Assembly: GCA_937923225.1 (NCBI GenBank)
Contig: CALAKR010000205.1
Coordinates: forward strand, 1-10,222
Length of the DNA: 10,222 bases
DNA from: an uncultured Aquabacterium sp.
GTDB taxonomy: Bacteria; Pseudomonadota; Gammaproteobacteria; Burkholderiales; Burkholderiaceae_C
Direction of reading: 5' to 3'
Shown here: in pieces, positions 1-6,833 of the stretch
How the letters are laid out: every line of letters starts with the position of its first letter
How positions within the stretch are numbered: the stretch's first letter is position 1
Made by a program: the position numbers and the translations under genes
The notes under the pieces: model-generated
What the model saw: only the letters and a program-made list of their open reading frames with translations
Database searches by the model: none
What the model was told of the DNA's origin: nothing

Positions 1-791
1 ACCTGGGCTGGGCCTCGGCCCCGATCTTCCTGATCGGGGTGACGGGCTGGGCCGGCGGCCAATGGCGCACGGCCTACCTGGCCGCCGCGCTGGTGTCGCT
101 GACGGTGCTGGTGCTGCTGGTGCTCAACCGCGATGCCATCGATGACCGGCAAGGCCATTGGGACAGCGCGGCCAAACCCGGCGCGCAGGCCCACGCGGGC
201 GCCGATGAGCACCCCATGGCCTTCCTGAAGCTGCCCTCGGTGTGGCTGTGCTTCTCATTCTTCTTCTGGACCACGGCCGCACTGAGCGCCATCCAGAGCT
301 TCGCCAGCCCCGCGCTGATGCGCATGTACGGCCTGCCCGAATCGGTCACGGCCTTCGTGGTGACGGGCTACATGCTGTGCGGTGCGGCAGGCATGGTGAT
401 CGGCGGCTTCCTGGTGGCACGTGTGGCTCGGCTGGAGCGCACCATCGCGATCGCCATGGCCCTGGCGGCCGGGCTGCTCCTGCTCACGGCCACGGGCTGG
501 CTACCTGGCTATATCGCCGCCGGCGCCGCCGCGCTGGCTGGTTTCGGCACGGGCCTGGCCGGGCCTTCGCGCGACATGCTGATCAAGCGCGCCGCCCCCC
601 CAGGCGCGACCGGCCGGGTCTACGGCACGGTGTACTCCGGGCTGGACGTGGGCTTTGCCGTGGCGGCGCCGGTGTTCGGCTTCATGCTGGACCACGGGCA
701 GGCCAGTGGCGTGTTCTATGGCGCCTCGCTGGTGCTGGTGCTGGGCATCGCCTCTGCGGCCCTGGTGGGCTTGCGGCTCAACAAGCGCTAA
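1..791 (+). CDS. MFS transporter, C-terminal part (5' end outside window)
   Basis: The reading frame is open from base 3 to the TAA at 789-791, giving about 262 residues with no start of its own. A GTG at 39 is in frame but lies inside a hydrophobic helix, so I treat the gene as truncated by the window edge. The product is a chain of hydrophobic segments. The Trp-Arg-Thr-Ala-Tyr stretch near the left edge leads into a helix, followed by a polar central loop rich in Asp, Gly and Ala (about bases 140-215), then six further hydrophobic stretches. That loop and second half fit the C-terminal six-helix bundle of the major facilitator superfamily. The segment PSRDMLIKRAAPPGATGRVY, followed by GTVYSGLDVG, is the type seen in MFS drug or metabolite exporters of proteobacteria. 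The substrate cannot be read from this part. It acts in the inner membrane, probably as a proton antiporter. Confidence 0.85.
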   Translation, partial: LGWASAPIFLIGVTGWAGGQWRTAYLAAALVSLTVLVLLVLNRDAIDDRQGHWDSAAKPGAQAHAGADEHPMAFLKLPSVWLCFSFFFWTTAALSAIQSFASPALMRMYGLPESVTAFVVTGYMLCGAAGMVIGGFLVARVARLERTIAIAMALAAGLLLLTATGWLPGYIAAGAAALAGFGTGLAGPSRDMLIKRAAPPGATGRVYGTVYSGLDVGFAVAAPVFGFMLDHGQASGVFYGASLVLVLGIASAALVGLRLNKR

Positions 792-804
792 GGCGCGCAC
801 CCAC

Positions 805-826
805 GCTGTAGGCCGCAACCTACAGC
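805..826. repeat. Perfect 8-bp inverted repeat after the MFS gene (terminator or operator)
   Basis: The arms GCTGTAGG (805-812) and CCTACAGC (819-826) are exactly complementary and enclose a 6-base loop, CCGCAA. The repeat begins 13 bases after the MFS stop codon, which suits a transcription terminator. However, only a weak ACTTTC follows instead of a T tract, so termination would be inefficient. It also lies about 120 bases upstream of the next start codon and could be a regulator site for that gene. The sequence does not decide between the two. Confidence 0.5.
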
Positions 827-869
827 ACTTTCGGCGCACGCTGCCGTGGCGATCAAGGGCTGTCCGACG

Positions 870-896
870 TTGAAACCGATGCGCGCTTCCTAAACT
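870..896 (+). promoter_or_regulatory. Candidate sigma-70-like promoter for the exported four-Cys protein
   Basis: TTGAAA at 870-875 and TAAACT at 891-896 resemble -35 and -10 boxes. The spacing is 15 bp, shorter than the usual 16-18; shifting the -10 box does not clearly improve it. The pair lies in the only comparatively A/T-containing stretch of this intergenic region and would leave a 5' leader of about 40 bases. This is a motif match only. Confidence 0.3.
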
Positions 897-945
897 GCCA
901 TGACCCTTCGGCCATGTCGCAGGGCCACTCAGAAGGAGCATCGGC

Positions 946-1398
946 ATGTCCCACCCTATCCCTGCAGCACCGACCCCTCATCGCGGCGCGAGCCTGCGCG
1001 CCATCGGCCTGATGGCCGCCGTGTTGAGTGCCGCGACAGCCTTTGCGGTCGAGTCCTTCGCGGGCGACACCGCCGCATCGACCTATGAGCGTGAGCGCGC
1101 TGCCTGCCTGGATGGCAGCTCACAGCAAGACCGCGCCACATGCCTGAAGGAAGCCGGCGCAGCCAGGGACGAGGCACGGCGTGGCCATCTGAGCACCAGT
1201 GCCAAGTCGGGTGACACGCAGATCAACGCCACCGCACGCTGCAACGCCCTGCCCGCCAAGGACAGGGACGACTGCATCGCCCGTATCCACGGCGCCGGGA
1301 CAACGAGCGGCAGCGTGAAGGAAGGCGGGATCTACCGCGAACTGGTCACGACAACGCCGGCACCTGCGCCCTCGCCCTCCAGCACCTCCAAGCCTTGA
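946..1398 (+). CDS. Small exported protein with duplicated Cys-DR-Cys motifs, function unknown
   Basis: The ATG at 946 follows an AAGGAG ribosome site (933-938) at 7 bases, so the start is well supported. The 150-residue product begins with a short Arg-containing region and a hydrophobic stretch at about residues 19-34 (GLMAAVLSAATAFA), which reads as a signal peptide or signal anchor. The mature part is hydrophilic and holds exactly four cysteines, C54, C66, C99 and C110. Each pair sits in a similar frame: C54, then Asp-Arg two residues before C66; C99, then Asp-Arg two residues before C110. This suggests a duplicated disulfide hairpin in the periplasm. The C-terminus is a low-complexity Pro/Ser/Thr tail. 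I recognise the general look of a hypothetical protein found in Burkholderiales but know of no function. It stands alone, with a gap of over 150 bases on each side. Confidence 0.8.
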   Translation: MSHPIPAAPTPHRGASLRAIGLMAAVLSAATAFAVESFAGDTAASTYERERAACLDGSSQQDRATCLKEAGAARDEARRGHLSTSAKSGDTQINATARCNALPAKDRDDCIARIHGAGTTSGSVKEGGIYRELVTTTPAPAPSPSSTSKP

Positions 1399-1400
1399 AG

Positions 1401-1429
1401 GGCCCCACCCGGTCTGCTGCGCCGGGGCC
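1401..1429 (+). terminator. GC-rich hairpin after the four-Cys protein gene (weak terminator candidate)
   Basis: GGCCCC (1401-1406) and GGGGCC (1424-1429) can pair directly after the stop codon of the exported protein gene, and a second alternative pairing uses AAGGG with CCCTT (1434-1438). No T tract follows, so this is only a possible terminator or RNA-end structure. Confidence 0.25.
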
Positions 1430-1444
1430 AGGCCCCTTGATGAA

Positions 1445-1488
1445 TACCGCCCTGCGGTAGAAGCCTTGTTGCGCGTACCGCCCTGCGG
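1445..1488. repeat. Two copies of a 13-bp direct repeat, 31 bp apart
   Basis: TACCGCCCTGCGG occurs identically at 1445-1457 and 1476-1488, a centre-to-centre distance of 31 bp, or about three helical turns. The first copy continues to TA and so forms a small palindrome, TACCGC-CCT-GCGGTA (1445-1459); the second copy ends in AA and is less symmetrical. The repeats lie in the 230-base gap between the exported protein gene and the thiolase, about 140-185 bases upstream of the thiolase start. The spacing on one face of the helix suits a pair of protein-binding sites. The rest of the gap (1489-1628) holds a small inverted repeat, GCCAC-GCAG-GTGGC at 1543-1556, and no clear promoter boxes. Confidence 0.5.
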
Positions 1489-1628
1489 AAACACCTCCCG
1501 CCAGCCCGGCAGATTGACCTAGGATGGCTTCGCACGCTTCGCGCCACGCAGGTGGCGGAGGCGTGTCCCGCTGAGCAAACCGAAGCGCCCAGCGCTCCAC
1601 CCCAAGCCAACGCAAAAAGGCCATCACC

Positions 1629-2813
1629 ATGAGAGAAGCCGTCATCGTTTCGACCGCCCGTTCGCCCATCGGCCGGGCCTTCAAGGGCGCCTTGAACAAC
1701 ATCAAGTCCCCCACGCTCATGGCGCACGCGCTGTCGCACGCCGCCTCGCGCGCCGGCCTGGAGGGCGGTGAGATCGACGATGTGGTGGTGGGCGCCGTGC
1801 TCACCGCCGGTACCGCTGGCGGCAACCTGGCGCGCACCGCCTTGCTGGCAGCGGGCTTTCCGGTCGAGGTGTCCGGCCAGACCATGGACCGCCAGTGCGC
1901 CTCGGGCCTGATGGCGATTGCCACGGCCGCCAAGCAGATCATTGTCGATGGCATGGACATCACGGTGGCCGGCGGCCAGGACAACATCAGCGGCCTGCAG
2001 CAGCGCTACTTCGAGTGGGTGGGGCGCGAGCGGGATCCCAACGTGATCGCCCACGCCAGCGAGGCCTACATGCCCATGCTGCAGACGGCGGAGTTCGTCG
2101 CCAAGAAGTACGGCATATCGCGCGAGGCACAAGATCGCTACTCGCTCGAATCGCAAAAGCGCACGGCCGCTGCCCAGCAGGCCGGCCTGTTCAAGGACGA
2201 GATCGTGCCCATCCAGGCCCAGATGGCCGTGCGTGCCAAGGGCTCGGACGAGGTCACCTTTCAAGATGTGCTGCTGTCGCAGGACGAAGGCAACCGCCCC
2301 GACACCACGTATGAAGGCCTGGCCGGCCTCAAGCCCGTGATCGATGGCGGCGTGATCACGGCCGGCAACGCCAGCCAGCTGTCCGACGGCGCCAGCGCCA
2401 GCGTGCTGATGGAGCGTGCCACGGCCGAGAAGCGCGGCCTGCAGGTGCTGGGCATCTACAAGGGCATGAGCGTGGCCGGGTGCGCGCCGGAAGAAATGGG
2501 CATCGGCCCCGTGTACGCCATCCCCAAGCTGCTCAAGCAGCATGGCCTGAAGGTCGAGGACATCGACCTGTGGGAACTCAACGAAGCCTTCGCCGTGCAG
2601 ACCCTGTATTGCCGCGACACCCTGGGCATCGACCCGGCCAAGTACAACGTCAATGGCGGTGCCATCAGCATCGGCCACCCCTATGGCATGAGCGGCGCGC
2701 GCATGGTGGGCCATGCCCTGCTGGAAGGGCGTCGCCGCAAGGCCAAGCATGTGGTGGTCAGCATGTGCATCGGTGGCGGCATGGGCGCGGCGGCTTTGTT
2801 CGAAGTCGCCTGA
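1629..2813 (+). CDS. Thiolase, acetyl-CoA C-acyltransferase family
   Basis: This 394-residue protein has the full length and all landmarks of a type I/II thiolase. The N-terminal signature IVSTARSPIGRAFKG is followed by the nucleophile cysteine C90 in MDRQCASGL. NEAF lies at 318-321, the catalytic histidine H350 is in GHPYGMSGAR, and the second active-site cysteine C380 is in CIGGGMG. The enzyme joins or splits acyl-CoA and acetyl-CoA in the cytoplasm, as in the last step of beta-oxidation or, in reverse, acetoacetyl-CoA formation. No FadB-type hydratase/dehydrogenase is adjacent, so it is not part of a classical fadBA operon here. HPYG in place of the common HPLG may hint at a particular substrate class, but chain length cannot be deduced. 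The ATG at 1629 has only a weak AAAAGG upstream. The next gene starts 44 bases after its stop and is probably cotranscribed. Confidence 0.93.
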   Translation: MREAVIVSTARSPIGRAFKGALNNIKSPTLMAHALSHAASRAGLEGGEIDDVVVGAVLTAGTAGGNLARTALLAAGFPVEVSGQTMDRQCASGLMAIATAAKQIIVDGMDITVAGGQDNISGLQQRYFEWVGRERDPNVIAHASEAYMPMLQTAEFVAKKYGISREAQDRYSLESQKRTAAAQQAGLFKDEIVPIQAQMAVRAKGSDEVTFQDVLLSQDEGNRPDTTYEGLAGLKPVIDGGVITAGNASQLSDGASASVLMERATAEKRGLQVLGIYKGMSVAGCAPEEMGIGPVYAIPKLLKQHGLKVEDIDLWELNEAFAVQTLYCRDTLGIDPAKYNVNGGAISIGHPYGMSGARMVGHALLEGRRRKAKHVVVSMCIGGGMGAAALFEVA

Positions 2814-2857
2814 TCCGACCCGGCCCCACAACACCACCACACAGAAAGGACCCCACC

Positions 2858-3145
2858 ATGGTCGGCATCGTTGCCACGCTCAAAGTCAAGGACGGCCAGC
2901 AGGCCGCGTTCGAAGACATCGCCAACCAGCTCGTGGCCGCCTCGCGGGCAGAGCCCGGCTGCCTGGAGTACACGCTCTGGCGCACGGCGGACAGCACGGT
3001 GTACGTGTTCGTCGAACGCTACCAGTCGCCCGAGGCCATCGAAGCGCACAAGAAATCGGACCACTTCCGCCAGCTGGGGCGCCAGATGGCCCCTTTCCTG
3101 GAGGCCGCGCCCGAGCTGAAGATGCTGGTCAGCCCGACGAGCTGA
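2858..3145 (+). CDS. ABM-domain protein, putative quinol monooxygenase (YgiN-like)
   Basis: The ATG at 2858 follows AGAAAGGA (2843-2850) at 7 bases; the same frame stays open further upstream, but only inside the thiolase gene. The product is 95 residues, the normal size of a one-domain antibiotic-biosynthesis-monooxygenase (ABM) dimeric ferredoxin-like fold. The family pattern is visible in order: the first beta strand (IVATLKVKDGQ), a helix, EPGCLEYTLWR at 32-42, the strand VYVFVERYQSPEAIEAH at 48-64, and KSDHF at 66-70. Relatives act on quinols or small aromatic compounds, and many have no assigned role. It sits 44 bases behind the thiolase and before a strong terminator, so the two genes probably form one transcript. 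Whether it serves the same pathway is unproven. Confidence 0.85.
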   Translation: MVGIVATLKVKDGQQAAFEDIANQLVAASRAEPGCLEYTLWRTADSTVYVFVERYQSPEAIEAHKKSDHFRQLGRQMAPFLEAAPELKMLVSPTS

Positions 3146-3167
3146 TCGCTCACAGCCCCCAAAGCAA

Positions 3168-3190
3168 AAAGGGCGCTCGTGGCGCCCTTT
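3168..3190. terminator. Bidirectional intrinsic terminator between the thiolase pair and dctA
   Basis: AAAGGGCGC (3168-3176) and GCGCCCTTT (3182-3190) form a perfect 9-bp stem around a 5-base TCGTG loop. On the plus strand the stem ends in TTT followed by CGCTTGT. On the minus strand it ends in a run of five T (complement of 3166-3170). It lies 22 bases after the ABM gene stop and 57 bases beyond the dctA stop, so it can end both convergent transcripts. Confidence 0.85.
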
Positions 3191-3247
3191 CGCTTGTCAT
3201 GCCTGCCCTCGGTGCTTCACAGAGCCAGGCTGATCCATTGGCCCAGC

Positions 3248-4636
<1,389 letters not shown>

Positions 4637-4689
4637 GGGCTCACCTCGCAACGGCCGCAAGGATGCCGAAAACAGCCCACAGGCGGGAT

Positions 4690-4703
4690 TGTGGACTTCC
4701 ACA
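4690..4703. promoter_or_regulatory. Palindrome upstream of dctA, candidate operator
   Basis: TGTGGA-CT-TCCACA is a perfect 6+2+6 inverted repeat, 53-66 bases upstream of the dctA ATG. Its size and position suit a dimeric regulator near the dctA promoter. I cannot name the protein that would bind it. Confidence 0.4.
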
Positions 4704-4741
4704 CAAGACCCGCCCCTGGGCCCGACTCAGGTCCAGAACAT

Positions 4742-4759
4742 GGTAAAAACCCTAGGTTT
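4742..4759. promoter_or_regulatory. A/T-rich nested dyads upstream of dctA, candidate regulator site
   Basis: GGTAAAAACC (4742-4751) and AAACC-CTA-GGTTT (4747-4759) are two overlapping small inverted repeats about 105-125 bases upstream of the dctA start. They sit in the most A/T-rich part of an otherwise GC-rich gap. Read on the dctA strand the core is CCTAGGGTTTTTACC. It could be an activator site or part of a promoter; no confident -35/-10 pair is visible. Confidence 0.3.
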
Positions 4760-4770
4760 GCCCGCCCCCA

Positions 4771-4787
4771 TGCCCCATGCTGGGGCA
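4771..4787 (-). terminator. Hairpin downstream of the glutathione S-transferase gene
   Basis: TGCCCCA and TGGGGCA form a perfect 7-bp stem with a 3-base loop, starting 28 bases after the stop of the minus-strand transferase gene. No T tract follows directly; the first one (five T) comes about 20 bases later. Termination is possible but weak, and the hairpin may instead be part of the dctA upstream control region. Confidence 0.3.
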
Positions 4788-4815
4788 CACGCTGGCCATC
4801 AGGTTCAGCATATGT

Positions 4816-5493
4816 TCAGCGTAGATCGGCGGTCAAGGTGCCGTAGGCCAGGCAATCGGCCTCATGACCCGGTTCGCGCCATGGTTCTGCCAGCGCCTGC
4901 TGCTGCCACTGCTGCAGCGACGCGCATTGCAGCAGGTGCTGCACATAGGCCTGGGCTGGCTCGCTCAGCGGCAGGCCGTAGGTCTGCACACGGAAGGCCA
5001 CCGGCGCGAAGAAGGCATCCACCGCGGTGAAGGCCTCGCCCGCCAGGAATGGCCCGCCGAACTTCTCCAGGCCATCGCGCCAGAGCTCGTCCAAGCGGGT
5101 CAGATCGGTCTTGAGCGCAGGCCCGATCTCATGCAGGTGCACACGGATGCCGCAACTCATCGAGCACTGCGTGCGCAGCGTGCCAAAACCCGAATGCATC
5201 TCGGCCGCCGCGGAGCGCGCCCAGGCCCGCGCGGCCGATTGCGCCGGCCACACGCCGGGGTGGCGCTCGGCCAGGAATTCGACGATGGACAGGGAATCCC
5301 ACACCGTCAGGCCATCATCGACCAGGCAGGGCACCTTGCCATTGGGCGCGAAGCGGCGAAACTCCTCCCAGTTGGCGCCGGCCCCGAAAGGTACCAGCAC
5401 CTCCTTGAAGGCGATGCCCAGCTCGGTCATCAAGGCCCAGGGCCGCAGCGACCACGACGAGTAGTTCTTGTTGGCAATGTAGAGCGTGTACAT
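4816..5493 (-). CDS. Glutathione S-transferase family protein
   Basis: The 225-residue cytosolic protein has an N-terminal thioredoxin-fold domain (about 1-80) and an all-helical C-terminal domain (about 90-220). The opening MYTLYIANKNYSSWSLRPW is characteristic of a bacterial GST subgroup in which a serine near residue 12-15 is expected to activate glutathione. GKVPCLVDDG holds the conserved cis-proline (P55), and WDSLSIVEFLAE at 65-76 is the glutathione gamma-glutamyl binding segment. The C-terminal domain contains FLAGEAFTAVDAFFAPVAFR, the N-capping box and hydrophobic staple region (Thr-x-x-Asp) important for folding. The substrate is unknown. The start at 5493 matches the family N-terminus, although its ribosome site (AGGATCG) is modest. 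It is divergent from the MTA/SAH nucleosidase gene across 112 bases, in which I find no convincing promoter boxes. Confidence 0.92.
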   Translation of the reverse strand: MYTLYIANKNYSSWSLRPWALMTELGIAFKEVLVPFGAGANWEEFRRFAPNGKVPCLVDDGLTVWDSLSIVEFLAERHPGVWPAQSAARAWARSAAAEMHSGFGTLRTQCSMSCGIRVHLHEIGPALKTDLTRLDELWRDGLEKFGGPFLAGEAFTAVDAFFAPVAFRVQTYGLPLSEPAQAYVQHLLQCASLQQWQQQALAEPWREPGHEADCLAYGTLTADLR

Positions 5494-5605
5494 GGGGATC
5501 GATCCTGTGTTTGGCGTGATGATCTGGGCGCATGATGCGGGCGATGACGCGCCTGCCATGTGCGCCCCATTGTCACACCGAGCCCCGCCCTTGAAAGGAA
5601 CCCCC

Positions 5606-6319
5606 ATGAGCCGCCTGGCCATCGTGGCCGCCATGCCTGAAGAACTGCAGACCGTGCTCGACGCCATCCCTGACGAAGCGCCACGGCAGTTGGCCGGCCG
5701 CACCTTCTGGGCTGCCCATTGGGAAGGGCATGAGGTCGTGGCCGTGCTGTCCGGCATCGGCAAGGTGGCCGCGGCCACCACCACGGCCACGCTGCTCAGC
5801 CACTTCGAAGTGGATGCCGTGCTGTTCACCGGCGTGGCCGGCGGCCTGGGCGCAGGCGTGCAGGTGGGCGATGTGGTCGTGGCCACCGAACTGCTGCAGC
5901 ATGACCTGGATGCCTCGCCCCTGTTCCCTCGCTTCGAGATCCCAGGCCGGGGTGTGGCACGGCTGCCGACGCACTCGGCGCTGAGCGACGCGGTGACCGC
6001 AGCGGCCACGCAGGTACTGGCATCGCGACAGAAAGCCCGTGTCCACCAGGGCCTGATCGTCAGCGGCGACCGCTTCGTGTCCAGCGCCAGCGAAAGCTCC
6101 GCCCTGCGCCAGGCCCTGCCCGATGCCCTGGCCGTGGAGATGGAAGGTGCCGCACTGGCCCAGGTCTGCCATGATTTCGGCGTGCCCTTCGCGGTGGTGC
6201 GCACCATCTCTGATCGCGCCGACGACACGGCGCATGTGGATTTCGGCCGCTTCATCGACGAGGTGGCACGCCATGTGGCCCTGGACATCGTGCGCGGCAC
6301 GCTGCGCCACTGGCCCTGA
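5606..6319 (+). CDS. mtnN: 5'-methylthioadenosine/S-adenosylhomocysteine nucleosidase
   Basis: The enzyme cleaves the N-glycosidic bond of methylthioadenosine and S-adenosylhomocysteine, clearing inhibitory by-products of polyamine synthesis and methylation. The ATG at 5606 follows GAAAGGAA (5593-5600), and the preceding 40 in-frame codons have no family likeness. The 237-residue length is normal for the family. Visible landmarks are IVAAMPEE with the catalytic acid E12 or its neighbour, SGIGKVAAA at 49-57, FTGVAGGLG at 74-82, VSGDRFVSS at 152-160, the ribose-binding VEMEGAA at 177-183 (E180), and RTISDRAD at 199-206 with the catalytic D203. The positions agree closely with E12, E174 and D197 of the E. 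coli enzyme. A MAPEG gene follows after 52 bases and is probably cotranscribed. A futalosine hydrolase activity cannot be excluded from sequence, but the motifs fit MtnN well. Confidence 0.93.
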   Translation: MSRLAIVAAMPEELQTVLDAIPDEAPRQLAGRTFWAAHWEGHEVVAVLSGIGKVAAATTTATLLSHFEVDAVLFTGVAGGLGAGVQVGDVVVATELLQHDLDASPLFPRFEIPGRGVARLPTHSALSDAVTAAATQVLASRQKARVHQGLIVSGDRFVSSASESSALRQALPDALAVEMEGAALAQVCHDFGVPFAVVRTISDRADDTAHVDFGRFIDEVARHVALDIVRGTLRHWP

Positions 6320-6371
6320 GCGCCACCACCGTTTCAAGCACACCGATTCAACCCACAACCAGGAGCCCGTG

Positions 6372-6794
6372 ATGACCACCCACACCATCCTGCAACCCAT
6401 GGCCGTGCTGGCGCTGTGGACCCTGCTCGTGCTCTTGCTGGTGCCCATCGCGCGGTTCAAGGCCGGCGCCCGCGGCGAGGTCGATTTCGACGACTTCAAG
6501 TACGGCGAATCTCCGCGCGTGCCCACCGCCACACGGGTGCCCAACCGGGTCTTCATGAACCTGCTGGAGGTGCCGGTGCTTTTCTACCTGGCCTGCCTGG
6601 TGGCGGTGATCACGCAGCACGTCACGCCCACCCTGCTGATGCTGGCCTGGGCCTATGTGGCGCTTCGCGTGCTGCACTCGGTGATCTACCTGGGCTACAA
6701 CCACGTGCCGCACCGGCTCACGGTGTTCGCCCTGAGCAATGTGGTGGCCGCAGTGATGTGGTGTCTGCTGTTGGGCCGGCTCTGGGCACTCTGA
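6372..6794 (+). CDS. MAPEG family membrane protein
   Basis: The ATG at 6372 has AGGAG (6361-6365) 6 bases upstream. The 140-residue product has about four hydrophobic segments (roughly 10-27, 64-82, 86-106 and 117-138). Between them are the family signs: a polar loop with Arg-Phe-Lys and Arg residues, then PNRVFMNLLEVPVLFYLACL at 57-76, matching the conserved Asn-Arg-x-x-x-Asn-x-x-Glu-x-Pro region of MAPEG proteins. Characterised eukaryotic members (microsomal glutathione transferase, leukotriene C4 synthase) are trimers that use glutathione. The role of most bacterial members is unknown, and this one may not be a glutathione enzyme. It follows mtnN by 52 bases and converges with the C13 peptidase gene, with only 32 bases between their stops. 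Confidence 0.88.
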   Translation: MTTHTILQPMAVLALWTLLVLLLVPIARFKAGARGEVDFDDFKYGESPRVPTATRVPNRVFMNLLEVPVLFYLACLVAVITQHVTPTLLMLAWAYVALRVLHSVIYLGYNHVPHRLTVFALSNVVAAVMWCLLLGRLWAL

Positions 6795-6808
6795 GCCAGC
6801 GCGGATTC

Positions 6809-6833
6809 AAAAAAGCGAGTGCAACCTCATCGC
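6809..6833 (-). terminator. Weak terminator candidate for the C13 peptidase gene
   Basis: On the minus strand GCGA (complement of 6830-6833) can pair with TCGC (complement of 6815-6818), directly followed by six T (complement of 6809-6814). The stem is only 4 bp and overlaps the stop codon of the peptidase gene, so the call rests mainly on the T tract. Confidence 0.3.

Noticed and set aside
1332..2840. A 502-codon open frame on the minus strand opposite the thiolase gene
   Set aside because: It is a shadow produced by GC-rich codon use. The translation is low-complexity His/Ala/Gly/Arg without a family, and the plus strand carries a thiolase with every active-site motif.
4664..4679. A sigma-54-like promoter for dctA (GG-N10-GC on the minus strand)
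   Set aside because: Only the GG and GC with the right spacing match. The expected TT before the -12 GC is CG here and the rest of the -24 element differs, so it could easily be chance, although dctA is sigma-54 dependent in rhizobia.
5496..5505. The palindrome GGATCGATCC just upstream of the GST start
   Set aside because: Ten bases, overlapping the ribosome site, built around a common restriction-site-like core; too short to support a regulatory claim.
5494..6300. An N-terminal extension of the GST reading frame of about 270 codons, antisense to mtnN
   Set aside because: The frame is open only because of the GC bias. The family N-terminus MYTLYIANKNYSSW begins at 5493 and the extension overlaps a well-defined mtnN gene.
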